A DNA stretch of 64,000 nt. It comes from Chrysomallon squamiferum (Eukaryota > Mollusca > Gastropoda > Neomphalida > Peltospiridae). The notes under the pieces are model-generated. The model ran no database searches and was not told the origin of the DNA. It saw only the letters and a program-made list of their open reading frames with translations. The translations under genes and the position numbers were made by a program. Shown here one piece after another: positions 63,883 to 64,000 of this stretch. The stretch is from positions 18,379,137-18,443,136 of the forward strand of contig CM022678.1 of assembly GCA_012295275.1 (NCBI GenBank). The letters run 5' to 3'. Position 1 is the stretch's first letter. The number at the start of each line of letters is the position of its first letter.

Positions 63883-64000
63883 TGTCAGACACAATTATCA
63901 TTATAGACTGTAACTACAGAAACTGACTCAGATTTTGTGGAAAGATTTATGGAATATTTGGGGGCTTTTGTTTTGTATTTTTAAAACAAATAAAAAAAAA
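63001..64000. other. AT-rich DNA with simple repeats, no gene seen
   Basis: Poly(A)-rich stretch (63090-63160), TATA/ATAC-type repeats (63395-63520) and otherwise low-complexity sequence to the end of the window. Confidence 0.6.
63835..63880. repeat. (CA)n microsatellite
   Basis: About 46 bp of pure CA repeat. The VCVCVC frame across it is an artefact. Confidence 0.97.

Overview
This is eukaryotic, very AT-rich genomic DNA crowded with microsatellites: (GA)n, (ATT)n, (CTA)n, (CA)n, ATAC-type repeats and a 46-bp minisatellite. It carries intron-containing genes with canonical GT-AG splice sites. The repeat style plus secreted F-type lectins suggests a mollusc, possibly a cephalopod. That assignment is inference, since no marker gene is present. 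There is no bacterial or viral gene content.

About 56 kb is one head-to-tail array on the minus strand of a single small gene family: secreted F-type (fucose-binding) lectin joined to a C-terminal PAN/apple domain. Each gene has four coding exons. Exon 1 is a 61-nt signal-peptide exon, too short for ORF callers. Exons 2 and 3 (F1, F2) each encode half of the F-type lectin domain, and exon 4 encodes the PAN domain and the stop. All introns are phase 1. I name the copies left to right: copy 0 (957-1017, only exon 1 in the window), A (9152-11647), B (14822-16641, pseudogene cut by a 200-N gap), C (21316-24039), D (27668-30439), E (34002-36727), F (39392-41937), G (44822-48860) and H (50723-53383). 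Seven copies (A, C-H) look intact, with products of 248-253 aa.

Block structure: the stretch holding A and B (about 4.69-16.5 kb) is repeated as the stretch holding C and D (about 16.84-29.7 kb), so a two-gene dimer was duplicated. Only A and C share a 2.8-kb insertion downstream of the gene, which contains a hAT-like non-autonomous element end. Each gene has a (GA)n tract 21-24 nt from the exon 1 donor in intron 1 and an (ATT)n tract about 30-45 nt past the F1 donor. About 0.6 kb beyond the PAN stop (3.3 kb in A and C) lies a conserved short reading frame behind an acceptor-like site, possibly an alternative terminal exon.

From 1.6 to 4.7 kb there is a unique microsatellite-rich spacer with a 69-bp-arm inverted repeat and a small CpG-rich, promoter-like patch. 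From about 56.1 kb to the right end there is no recognisable gene. That region is AT-rich with a badly diverged tandem repeat of about 2 kb.

The main biological signal is that F2, PAN and the signal exon are nearly invariant between copies, while residues in two short stretches of F1, expected to lie near the sugar site, differ from copy to copy. This is the pattern expected of a recognition-lectin cluster evolving by duplication, homogenisation and local diversification.
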